From Nostoc sp. ATCC 43529 (lineage in GTDB: Bacteria; Cyanobacteriota; Cyanobacteriia; Cyanobacteriales; Nostocaceae), in the NCBI GenBank assembly GCA_003326205.1, contig LWTK01000035.1:29930-93929 (forward strand): a stretch of DNA of 64,000 nt. Reading direction: 5' to 3'. Numbering within the stretch: the first letter of the stretch is position 1; each line of letters opens with the position of its first letter. The position numbers and the translations under genes are program-made. Of the stretch, positions 54,307 through 63,053 are shown in pieces. The notes under the pieces were generated by a model that saw nothing but the letters and a program-made list of their open reading frames with translations, was not told where the DNA came from and did not search any database.

Positions 54307-57300
54307 TTGGCAAAAAAATTGTTGAAATTTTTCAAAGAATTTTTACCTTTCAAATTAGCGTTTTCGGCGTGTAGTTGTTTGATTTTGAGAGAAAGCTGTG
54401 TCCTCGCCGAAATTCAAGTTGATGGTACATTGGGTGGTGAATCATCAATCTTAATCCAAGGCGTTGAAGTTAAAGGGGTAATAGGCGATCGCATTGATGG
54501 TGGTGCAGTTCGAGGAGCAAATCTATTTCACAGTTTTAGCGAATTTAGCATTGGCGATGGCCAACGGGTTTACTTTTCCAATCCCACAGGAATAGAGAAT
54601 ATCCTCACACGAATTACAGGTAATAACCCATCGAATATTTTGGGTACACTAGGGGTTTTGGGCAATGCCAATCTGTTTTTCATTAACCCCAACGGCATAG
54701 TATTTGGAGGAAATGCAAGGTTAGATATTGGGGGTTCTTTTGTAGCAACAACAGCAAATGCTATTCAATTTGGTAATCAAGGTTTTTGGAGCGTTTCAAC
54801 CCCGGAAATTATCCCTTTGCTAAGTGTAAATCCTTCAGCATTATTCTTCAATCAAATTCCCAGGGGAACTATCGAAAGTAGAGCGATCGCACCTACAGGT
54901 TTAGATGCCTCAGAAGAACAGACATTTGGTTTGCGGGTTGGCGATAATCGCAGTTTACTACTTTTGGGCAGTGACATCAACCTGAATGGAGGGAGCTTGA
55001 ATGCCTTAGGCGGTAGGATTGATTTGGGTGGATTGGCAGCACCAGGAAGTGTGGAGTTGAAGTTTGCAGATAAAAATTTGACTATGAGCTTCCCTGATGG
55101 TGTACCAAGAGCAAATGTTTCACTTAGCAATAATGCCAAGCTCAATGTTACAGCCGAAAATGGTGGTAGTATCGCAATTGCCGCTCGAAATATCGACATT
55201 GCAGGAGAAAGTATCATTCAAGCCGGAATCGGTTTTGGCTTAGGAAATTTTGGCAATCAAGTTGGAGAAATTACACTCAATGCCACTGATTTAATTACAT
55301 TAAGGCAGTCGAGTACAATTCAAAACACAGTTGAGCAAAATGCTACAGGTAATAGTGGTGATATTAAGATAACCACAGGCTCATTTTCTGTGAATGATGG
55401 CTCTCAAGTAATTGTTAGTACTCTGGGACAGGGAAATGCAGGTAATGTCACAATTCAAGCTCGTGACACGGTTACGATTGATGGACTAAATAGTGAATAT
55501 TACTCTACCAAAATAGTTAGCAATATCGCTCGAACAGGTGTAGGTCAGGCAGGAAATATTAACATTCAAACGGGATCGCTCTCAATGATTAATACTGCTT
55601 TATTAGATTCCGGTACTGCTGGCCAAGGAAGTGCAGGTAATATTACTATTCAAGCTCGTGAAGAAGTTTTATTAGATCGCAGTGACATAGCAAGCGGGGT
55701 ATCAAGGCGTGCAATATTCGGTAAAGCAGGAAATATTGAAATTACGGCAGATTCGCTTTCAGTTGTCAATGGCTCTCAACTGAGTACTAGCAGCTTTGGA
55801 AACGGTAATGCAGGCAATATCACGATTCAAACTTACGGAGTAAATGGCGTTGCTTTTGATGGTGTTAGTAGTGAAGATGAATTTCCGAGTGGAGCATTCA
55901 GTACAGTGTCTGACAATGCAGTGGGTAAGGGAGGAAATATCCAAATCACGGCAGAGTCGCTGTTTGTGAGTAATGGCGCTCAACTACAGGTGGCGACAAT
56001 TGGACAAGGAGATGCAGGTAATATCACAATTAAAGCTGGCGATCGCGTTTCTTTCAACGGTACTGCTAGCGATGGATTACCCAGTGGAGCTTTCAGTTCT
56101 GTGGAACCGAATGCAGTAGGTAAGGGAGGAAATATTCAGATTACTACAGGATCGCTCTCGGTTAGCAATGGTGCTGGGTTAAACTCCCAAACTCGTGGTA
56201 CGGGAGATGCGGGGAGTATTTTGATTCAAGCTGAGGATCGGGTTTTATTTGATGGAGTCAGTTTATTAGACTTCAGCAGTGGAGCATTTAGCACAGTATC
56301 TTTGGGTGCCCAAGGTAAGGGGGGAGATATTGAGATTATTGCCAACTTGCTCTCAATTAGTAATCGTGCGCGTTTAAATGCTCAAAGCAACGGCATAGGT
56401 AAAGCAGGCAATATTTTAGTGACAGCAAATTCTTTTGATGCTGCTAGTGGTGGAAAACTTCTCACATCAACAAGCAGTAGTAGCAATGCCGGAGATATTA
56501 CTTTGAGAATACGCGATCGCCTCACTTTAACAGGCGATGGTACTGGAATGTTTGCCAATACAACTGCCAATGCTACTGGCAACAGTGGTAACATTTTCAT
56601 CGACCCGAAAGTGATGATGATTCGTGATGGGGCTAAAATTGCTGTTGATAATCAAGGTACTGGTATCGGTGGTACTATTAATATCCAAGCCGGAAACTTA
56701 ACCCTCGATAACCAAGCTGTCATTTCTGCGGAAACAGCGAGTAATACTGGCGGTGATATTCAACTCCAACTAACAGAACTGTTGCTACTAAGGCTTAACA
56801 GCAGCATCTCAACAACTGCTGGAACTACTCAAGCAGGTGGTAATGGAGGTAACATTGCCATCAACTCTCCATTTATTGTTGCTGCGGCTTCAGAAAATAA
56901 CGATATTACCGCCAATGCTTTTAGTGGCAATGGTGGCAGAGTTGATATTACTGCTCAAAGAATTTTTGGACTAATACCGCGTAGTCGCACGGATTTAGAG
57001 AGACTATTGGCGACTAATGACCCTGAACAATTAAATCCGCGATCGCTCCCTACAAGTGACATCACCGCGATTTCCCAAGTCAATCCCTCATTCAGCGAAC
57101 AGGTAGAAATTAACACACCTGATGTAGACCCCAGTCGCGGACTTGTAAATTTGCCCACAAATTTAGTAGATGCTTCCCAACTCATTGCCCAAACCTGTGG
57201 CAATGGTGGAGAAGCAACAGCCAACCAACAAAGTGAATTTATAGTCAGTGGACGGGGAGGTTTACCACCTAACCCCATTGAGCCACTTAGCAGTGATGCC

Positions 57301-57519
57301 ATCTGGCAAGATTTACAACCCCATGCTTTGGTCAATGAAAAGGTAACCGGCTCTCAAAAAGAGGTAAATTTAATTTCAGAAACACCGAGTGCGATCGCTG
57401 AAGCTCAAGGATGGGTAACTAACCCTGATGGTACTATTACCCTTGTAGCTCAAGTTCTCACTACTACCCCTCACAGTTCCTCACTCACACCTGTTAGCTG
57501 TGCGGTTACCCAAAACTAA
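54307..57519 (+). CDS. TpsA-like filamentous haemagglutinin-domain exoprotein
   Basis: A 1070-residue secreted protein. The start is TTG 54307 (MAKKLLKFFK), followed by a signal-like segment to about residue 34. The two-partner-secretion domain follows: SSILIQGVEVKGVIGDRIDG, FHSFSEFSIGDGQRVYF, NPSNILGTLGVLGNANLFFI and NPNGIVFGGNARLDIGGSF. The remainder to about 900 is repetitive beta-helix (AGNITIQARD, GNIQITAESL, SNGAQL). The C-terminal ~150 residues contain Cys pairs. It would be exported by a TpsB/Omp85 pore, which is not in this window. The stop overlaps the start of the CHAT gene (TAATG). Confidence 0.92.
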   Translation: MAKKLLKFFKEFLPFKLAFSACSCLILRESCVLAEIQVDGTLGGESSILIQGVEVKGVIGDRIDGGAVRGANLFHSFSEFSIGDGQRVYFSNPTGIENILTRITGNNPSNILGTLGVLGNANLFFINPNGIVFGGNARLDIGGSFVATTANAIQFGNQGFWSVSTPEIIPLLSVNPSALFFNQIPRGTIESRAIAPTGLDASEEQTFGLRVGDNRSLLLLGSDINLNGGSLNALGGRIDLGGLAAPGSVELKFADKNLTMSFPDGVPRANVSLSNNAKLNVTAENGGSIAIAARNIDIAGESIIQAGIGFGLGNFGNQVGEITLNATDLITLRQSSTIQNTVEQNATGNSGDIKITTGSFSVNDGSQVIVSTLGQGNAGNVTIQARDTVTIDGLNSEYYSTKIVSNIARTGVGQAGNINIQTGSLSMINTALLDSGTAGQGSAGNITIQAREEVLLDRSDIASGVSRRAIFGKAGNIEITADSLSVVNGSQLSTSSFGNGNAGNITIQTYGVNGVAFDGVSSEDEFPSGAFSTVSDNAVGKGGNIQITAESLFVSNGAQLQVATIGQGDAGNITIKAGDRVSFNGTASDGLPSGAFSSVEPNAVGKGGNIQITTGSLSVSNGAGLNSQTRGTGDAGSILIQAEDRVLFDGVSLLDFSSGAFSTVSLGAQGKGGDIEIIANLLSISNRARLNAQSNGIGKAGNILVTANSFDAASGGKLLTSTSSSSNAGDITLRIRDRLTLTGDGTGMFANTTANATGNSGNIFIDPKVMMIRDGAKIAVDNQGTGIGGTINIQAGNLTLDNQAVISAETASNTGGDIQLQLTELLLLRLNSSISTTAGTTQAGGNGGNIAINSPFIVAAASENNDITANAFSGNGGRVDITAQRIFGLIPRSRTDLERLLATNDPEQLNPRSLPTSDITAISQVNPSFSEQVEINTPDVDPSRGLVNLPTNLVDASQLIAQTCGNGGEATANQQSEFIVSGRGGLPPNPIEPLSSDAIWQDLQPHALVNEKVTGSQKEVNLISETPSAIAEAQGWVTNPDGTITLVAQVLTTTPHSSSLTPVSCAVTQN

Positions 57520-60095
57520 TGTTGGATTCTCACATGGCAAAAAAACAGCCGAGATTTTGGCGTAAAGCTCTAGCTTTTGTGCTTTGTGTGCTGTTAGGTC
57601 TGAGTCTAACTCTAACACTGGAACTGAGGCAAGTTATAGCATCTTCAGTTCAACCTCTGGTTATCAAAGAGAAAATTGCAGAAAAATCAAACTTAATTCA
57701 ACAAGCTAGAGAACTGTACCAAGGACAACGATATGCTGAAGCGATAAATCTTTGGCAGTTAGCACTCAAAGGCCAAAAAGATCCATTGTCTCAAGCTATG
57801 GTGCTAAATTATCTCTCCTTAGCTTACCAGGAGTTGGCACAATGGCAGCAAGCAACACAGACAATTAGCTCTAGCTTGAATTTAATCCAAAACTTTCAAC
57901 AGACAACACCACAAACAAAACTCATCTTTGCCCAAGCACTCAACACCCAAGGAAGTTTGCAATTAGCTCAAGGTAAACCAGAAGAAGCTCTTAACACTTG
58001 GCAACAGGCAACTAAGATCTATACCGCAGCGGGTTATACACAAGGCAGAATCGGCAGTTTAATTAATCAAGCTCAAGCCCAACAAGCTCTAGGGCTTTAC
58101 CTCCAAGCTCGTAAAACCTTAGCACAAGTAGAACAAACATTAGAAAATCAACCAGACGAACAGTTAAAAACTACAGAATTGCGTAGCTTAGGCAATGTTC
58201 TCAAATCTGTGGGCGCTTTCGCTGATTCTCGCAGAGTTTTGCAACAAAGTTTGCACTTGTCACAAAACGCGAGTAAATCACAATCACAATTGAGTGCCAC
58301 GTTACTGAGCCTGGGTAACACAGCTTATGCCCAAGGCGATACAGATGCAGCATTGGCATATTACGAACAGGCTGCAACTACTGGTGCAAACAGCATAACG
58401 CAGATTCAAGCTCAAATCAATCAACTTCAACTATTAATAGCGACTGGACAAACAAAAAAAGCCGAGAATCTCTCGCTAGAACTGCAACCAAAGTTTACTA
58501 ATCTATCTCCCAGTCGCTCAACAATTTACTCTCGCATCAACCTTGCTAAAAGTTTGGTGAAACTGGGAACTAAAGAAAACACTGCATCTGCTAAATTACT
58601 GGCGATCGCAATTCAAGAAGCTGAAAATTTAAGCGATCGACAAGCACAGTCTTATGGTTTGGGCTATTTGGGTGGACTCTACGAACAAACCGAACAGTGG
58701 TCAATTGCTGAAAATTTGACCCAGAAGGCTTTGCAAATAGCTCAAGCCATTAATGCTCCACATATTGCCTATCAGTGGCAATGGCAATTAGGACGAATTT
58801 TAAAAGCCCAAGGTGAAATCAAGCAAGCAACATCAGCTTATGAAGTTGCCTTTACAACATTAAAATCTCTGCGTAGTGATTTGGTGGCGATTAACAGTGA
58901 TATTCAATTTTCCTTCCGTGAAGCTGTAGAGCCTGTGTATCGTGAATATGTACAATTACTGTTAAATCCAGAACCTAGTCAGGAACAGCTAAAACAAGCT
59001 CGTCAAGTAATTGAATCGCTACAGTTAGCAGAACTCGATAACTTCTTTCGTTCAGCTTGTCTACAAGGACAGATAGTACCCATTGAGCAAATTCAACAGT
59101 CAGCAGCAGCAGTAATTTATCCCATCATTTTGCCAGACCGACTAGAAGTAATTCTGAGTTTACCTCAGCAGGGACTACGCCACTATGCCACGAAAATCAG
59201 TCAACCGGAAGTAGAAGAAGTCATAGACCAACTCAGAGAAAATTTAGAAAAACCCTTCACAACTCCTGAAGGGAAATTATTATCTGCAAAAGTTTACGAC
59301 TGGTTAATTCGCCCTGTGGAAGCAGAACTGGCCCAAAGTCAGGTAAAAACATTGGTTTTCGTCTTAGATGGTGCTTTGCGGAACGTGGCGATCGCAGCCC
59401 TCTATGATGGTAATAATTATTTGGTAGAAAAATACAGCATTGCCCTCACACCTGGATTAGAGCTATTAGGGCCGCGTCCTTTGCGTCAAACCAAGCTAAA
59501 AACTTTGGCTGGTGGACTCACAGAAGCACGACATGGATTTAGTTCTTTACCAAATGTTAGCGACGAATTAAAAACAATTGAGTCAGAAGTTCCTAGCGAA
59601 GTTCTCCTAAATCAAACATTCACTAGTTCAGCACTACGAAAACAGATTGACTCAGTGCCTTTTTCTGTTGTGCATTTAGCAACTCATGGTCAATTTAGTT
59701 CCAATGCTGATGAAACCTTTGTGTTGGCTTGGGATAAACCAATTAAACTCAACGAATTGAAAGACTTGCTTGGCAGCAGAGAGCAAACTACACCTGAGCC
59801 AATTGAATTACTCGTTCTCAGTGCTTGCGAAACTGCTGAAGGAGACAAACGCGCCGCTTTAGGACTAGCTGGGATAGCAATTCAAGCAGGCGCACGCAGT
59901 ACCTTAGCCTCTCTTTGGAGCTTGGATGATGAATCTAGCGCCCGCCTCATCGGTCAATTTTATAAAGAATTGGCAACAAAGCAGGTAACAAAAGCAGAAG
60001 CACTGCGCCAAGCCCAACTTTCTCTGTTAAAAGACCCAGATTACAGGCATCCTATACATTGGGCAGCTTACGTGTTACTGGGAAATTGGCTCTGA
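57519..60095 (+). CDS. TPR-CHAT caspase-like protease protein
   Basis: An 858-residue protein. ATG 57519 overlaps the previous stop; ATG 57534 is equally possible. A hydrophobic segment at about 18-33 suggests export or membrane anchoring. TPR-type repeats fill about 50-450 (AEAINLWQLALKGQ, ALAYYEQAAT, AENLTQKALQIAQA). The CHAT domain covers about 560-858 with catalytic His723 in VVHLATHGQF and Cys770 in LVLSACETAEGD, both intact, and the ending HPIHWAAYVLLGNW. CHAT proteins are caspase-like peptidases. Co-translation with the haemagglutinin gene suggests it acts on or with that surface protein. Confidence 0.93.
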   Translation: MLDSHMAKKQPRFWRKALAFVLCVLLGLSLTLTLELRQVIASSVQPLVIKEKIAEKSNLIQQARELYQGQRYAEAINLWQLALKGQKDPLSQAMVLNYLSLAYQELAQWQQATQTISSSLNLIQNFQQTTPQTKLIFAQALNTQGSLQLAQGKPEEALNTWQQATKIYTAAGYTQGRIGSLINQAQAQQALGLYLQARKTLAQVEQTLENQPDEQLKTTELRSLGNVLKSVGAFADSRRVLQQSLHLSQNASKSQSQLSATLLSLGNTAYAQGDTDAALAYYEQAATTGANSITQIQAQINQLQLLIATGQTKKAENLSLELQPKFTNLSPSRSTIYSRINLAKSLVKLGTKENTASAKLLAIAIQEAENLSDRQAQSYGLGYLGGLYEQTEQWSIAENLTQKALQIAQAINAPHIAYQWQWQLGRILKAQGEIKQATSAYEVAFTTLKSLRSDLVAINSDIQFSFREAVEPVYREYVQLLLNPEPSQEQLKQARQVIESLQLAELDNFFRSACLQGQIVPIEQIQQSAAAVIYPIILPDRLEVILSLPQQGLRHYATKISQPEVEEVIDQLRENLEKPFTTPEGKLLSAKVYDWLIRPVEAELAQSQVKTLVFVLDGALRNVAIAALYDGNNYLVEKYSIALTPGLELLGPRPLRQTKLKTLAGGLTEARHGFSSLPNVSDELKTIESEVPSEVLLNQTFTSSALRKQIDSVPFSVVHLATHGQFSSNADETFVLAWDKPIKLNELKDLLGSREQTTPEPIELLVLSACETAEGDKRAALGLAGIAIQAGARSTLASLWSLDDESSARLIGQFYKELATKQVTKAEALRQAQLSLLKDPDYRHPIHWAAYVLLGNWL

Positions 60096-60317
60096 TAAAT
60101 GGACGCGTGGGGATGAGGGAGAGGGGGTAGACAAGGGAGAAAGATTGCTACCTTGCCTTCCTTGTCCTCTTCCCATGCCCAATGCCCAAAAAAAATTTTG
60201 GCTTTGTTCTAACTAATTTGATTGCATAAACCTCAAAAGTGCAACGTGTAACTCATCAAGAAGTTCAAAGGCTAACACCAAACTTCATTACACACATAAA
60301 ACGAGGTTTAAAGTAAT
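60096..60317. promoter_or_regulatory. Upstream region of RTX gene with leader shared with 62749-62813
   Basis: After a purine-rich repeat tract, 60188-60254 carries ATTTGATTGCATAAACCTCA and AACGTGTAACTC in the same order as the region at 62749-62813 upstream of the last gene. The match points to a shared promoter or a duplicated leader. Confidence 0.6.
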
Positions 60318-62480
60318 ATGGGAATTTATAATGGCGACAACAGCAATAACACCTTCCTGGGACTTAATGGTCAATCTTGGATACTCAACGGACTAGGCGG
60401 TGATGACTACCTAGCTGGTGCAGATCAAAATGACACCATTAATGGTGGAACTGGGAACGACAATTTGCTTGGTGCTGCTGGTAACGACATAATTTATGGC
60501 GATGATGGAAATGACAACTTGTATGGCGGTGCTGGAAATGACAACTTGTATGGCGGTGCCGGAAATAACAACTTGTATGGTGATGACGGCGATGACACGT
60601 TAAATAATATATTTGGTTCAGTAGATGGTGGCGCAGGTGTTGACACACTAGTAGCTAACTACAGTCAGTTGTTTTTATTTAGTGGTATTGATGTAGGATA
60701 TGCGGGACAAAATGCCATCTTCAGCCGGGTGAGTGCTACTCCAGTTCCATTACTCAACTACGCTAATATTGAAAAATTTAATATCACAGGCACACAATAC
60801 GCAGATATTCTGCGCGGTGGTACTAACGCTGATAGCTTATTTGGTGGTGCTGGTAACGATCAAATTGAGGGTGGTGCTGGCTTTGATTATCTTTATGGTG
60901 AGGCAGGTGATGATACTGTCATCGATACAGATGGTTCAGTAGATGGTGGTGCAGGTGTTGACACGCTAGTAGCCAACTACAGTCAGTTGAATAATGGTGC
61001 TGGTATAGATGTAGGATATTTGGGGCAAAGTGCCATCTTCAGCCGCCAGACTGGTAATCCAGTACTCTACTACGCTGGTATTGAAAAATTGAACGTCACA
61101 GGTACACAATACGCAGATATTCTGCGCGGTGGTACTAACGCTGATAGCTTATTTGGTGGTGCTGGTAACGATCAAATTGAGGGTGGTGCTGGCTTTGATT
61201 ATCTTTATGGTGAGGCAGGTGATGATACTGTCATCGATACAGATGGTTCAGTAGATGGTGGCGCAGGTGTTGACACATTAGTAGCCAACTACAGTCAGTT
61301 GAATAATGGTGCTGGTATAGATGTAGGATATTTGGGGCAAAGTGTCATCTTCAGTCGCCTCACTGGTACTGGCGTACTTGGTTATAGCAATATTGAAAAA
61401 TTCAAAATTACAGGTACACAATACGCAGATATCCTGCGCGGTGGTGCTGACAGCGATAGCCTGTTTGGTGGCGCTGCTAACGATCAAATTGAAGGTCGCG
61501 CTGGCTATGATTATCTTTATGGTGAGGCTGGGGATGATACTTTTATTGATTCAGATGGTTTTATAGATGGTGGTACTGGCACTGATATGCTGATAGCCGA
61601 CTACACTGATTTGAATAATGGTGCTGGTGTAGATGTAGGATACAACCAGCAAAATGCCATCTTCAGCCGCCTGAATGGTAGTCAATTACTCAACTACACT
61701 GGTATTGAAAAATTTGACATCACAGGCACACAATATGCAGATATCCTGCGTGGTGGTGCTGGTAATGATGCCCTCAAAGGCGGTGCTGGTAATGATACCC
61801 TCAATGGCGATGCTGGGGATGATTTCCTCAAAGGCGGTACTGGAAATGATATCCTCAACGGTGGTAGTGGCTATGATATCGTTAACTATGAAGGAAATTA
61901 TACAGACTATACAATCTCTTTCCTCAACAATGGCGATTTACAGGTGATTGATAATGTCACTACCAATGGTAACGAAGGTATCGACATCCTCACTGGTGTA
62001 GAGTTCATTACTGCACAAGGCGGAAATTTTGCAGTCCTCACGGGTGGTGCAGGCAATGATGTGTTAACAGCATCGAACTCCTGGACTTTCTTGTTTGGTG
62101 GTGACGGAGCCGATAACCTAACTGGTGGAACTGGCTACGATAACCTCGTCGGCGGTACTGGTAATGATACTTTAGCCGGTAATGCTGGCAATGATACTTT
62201 AATAGGCGGTGTTGGCAAGGATATTCTCAGTGGTGGTGTTGGTGCAGATAAATTTGTGTTTAACTCGAACCTAGAAGGCTTAGACATCATCAAAGACTTC
62301 AGTAGGGTTGAAGGTGACAAGATTCAGATTTCTAAAGCTGGTTTTGGTGGTATCACCAACTTCAACAATTTCAGCTACAACGATGCTACTGGTGCTTTGT
62401 TCTTCCAAGGAACTCAATTTGCCACCATTGAGAATAGACCTGCTGGTTTTGCAATTAGTACAGATGTGCAGCTTATTTAA
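60318..62480 (+). CDS. RTX-type calcium-binding repeat protein
   Basis: A 720-residue protein of nonapeptide RTX repeats (GGAGNDxLxGG type) that bind calcium and fold after type I secretion. Three long units of about 110 residues (GGAGFDYLYGEAGDDTVIDT, then NGAGIDVGYLGQSAIFSR and YADILRGGTNADSLFGG) are near-identical, indicating internal duplication. The C-terminal part has DFSRVEGDKIQISKAGFG, a common C-terminal module before the secretion signal. No enzymatic domain is seen. No T1SS genes are nearby. Start ATG 60318. Confidence 0.9.
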   Translation: MGIYNGDNSNNTFLGLNGQSWILNGLGGDDYLAGADQNDTINGGTGNDNLLGAAGNDIIYGDDGNDNLYGGAGNDNLYGGAGNNNLYGDDGDDTLNNIFGSVDGGAGVDTLVANYSQLFLFSGIDVGYAGQNAIFSRVSATPVPLLNYANIEKFNITGTQYADILRGGTNADSLFGGAGNDQIEGGAGFDYLYGEAGDDTVIDTDGSVDGGAGVDTLVANYSQLNNGAGIDVGYLGQSAIFSRQTGNPVLYYAGIEKLNVTGTQYADILRGGTNADSLFGGAGNDQIEGGAGFDYLYGEAGDDTVIDTDGSVDGGAGVDTLVANYSQLNNGAGIDVGYLGQSVIFSRLTGTGVLGYSNIEKFKITGTQYADILRGGADSDSLFGGAANDQIEGRAGYDYLYGEAGDDTFIDSDGFIDGGTGTDMLIADYTDLNNGAGVDVGYNQQNAIFSRLNGSQLLNYTGIEKFDITGTQYADILRGGAGNDALKGGAGNDTLNGDAGDDFLKGGTGNDILNGGSGYDIVNYEGNYTDYTISFLNNGDLQVIDNVTTNGNEGIDILTGVEFITAQGGNFAVLTGGAGNDVLTASNSWTFLFGGDGADNLTGGTGYDNLVGGTGNDTLAGNAGNDTLIGGVGKDILSGGVGADKFVFNSNLEGLDIIKDFSRVEGDKIQISKAGFGGITNFNNFSYNDATGALFFQGTQFATIENRPAGFAISTDVQLI

Positions 62481-62522
62481 AATTCTGTAAACACTATTCT
62501 GACAAGTTCATCATATCAGTTA

Positions 62523-62557
62523 CCAGCCCTTACTTCGGTGAAGGGCTGGTTTTTACA
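62523..62557 (+). terminator. Intrinsic terminator after RTX gene
   Basis: CCAGCCCTT and AAGGGCTGG form a stem with loop ACTTCGGTG, followed by TTTTTAC, 43 bases after the stop of the RTX gene. Confidence 0.85.
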
Positions 62558-63053
62558 TTTAGGGAAAAGGGACTGACAGATGAGGAGCACAGAGGCAGGA
62601 AGCTTTTTTATAATCCAATACGCTTGGGTTAAAGGCTAATTCTACAAAATTGTGGGTTTACCAGACGCGATAAATCGCCGTCTCTACAAGTGTTTTGTCT
62701 TATCTGAACTGTATTGTTTTATAATCTCCATACTCCTAATGCCCAATACAAAAAAAATTTTCGCTTCCTTCTAATTTGATTGCATAAACCTCAAAACTCA
62801 AACGTGTAACTCTGTGGAGGGTGAAGTAAAGAACGCCAACCAACAAACTGGAGGTTGACGTAATTGAAACTACTTTAAATACTCTCCACATAAGTTGAAG
62901 CCAGGTAGTTATTATTTCTGCCCAATGCAGATTTGTGCAGTGGTAGTAAATCATCAGCATGATGAAAGATTTACCTGCTAATTTTGCCTAGCTAAACGGC
63001 AAGTCAATTTATGAAAAATCATATCGTTAATTACTCAAAAAAGAACGTAAACC
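62558..63053. promoter_or_regulatory. Long leader upstream of the last gene
   Basis: About 500 bases. 62749-62813 matches the RTX gene leader (ATTTGATTGCATAAACCTCA and AACGTGTAACTCT). The remainder to the ATG has no gene; a minus-strand 74-codon frame there has no domain and is not called. Confidence 0.55.

Noticed and set aside
60439..60648. His-rich minus-strand ORF over the RTX gene
   Set aside because: It is the antisense of RTX GGxGxD codons.
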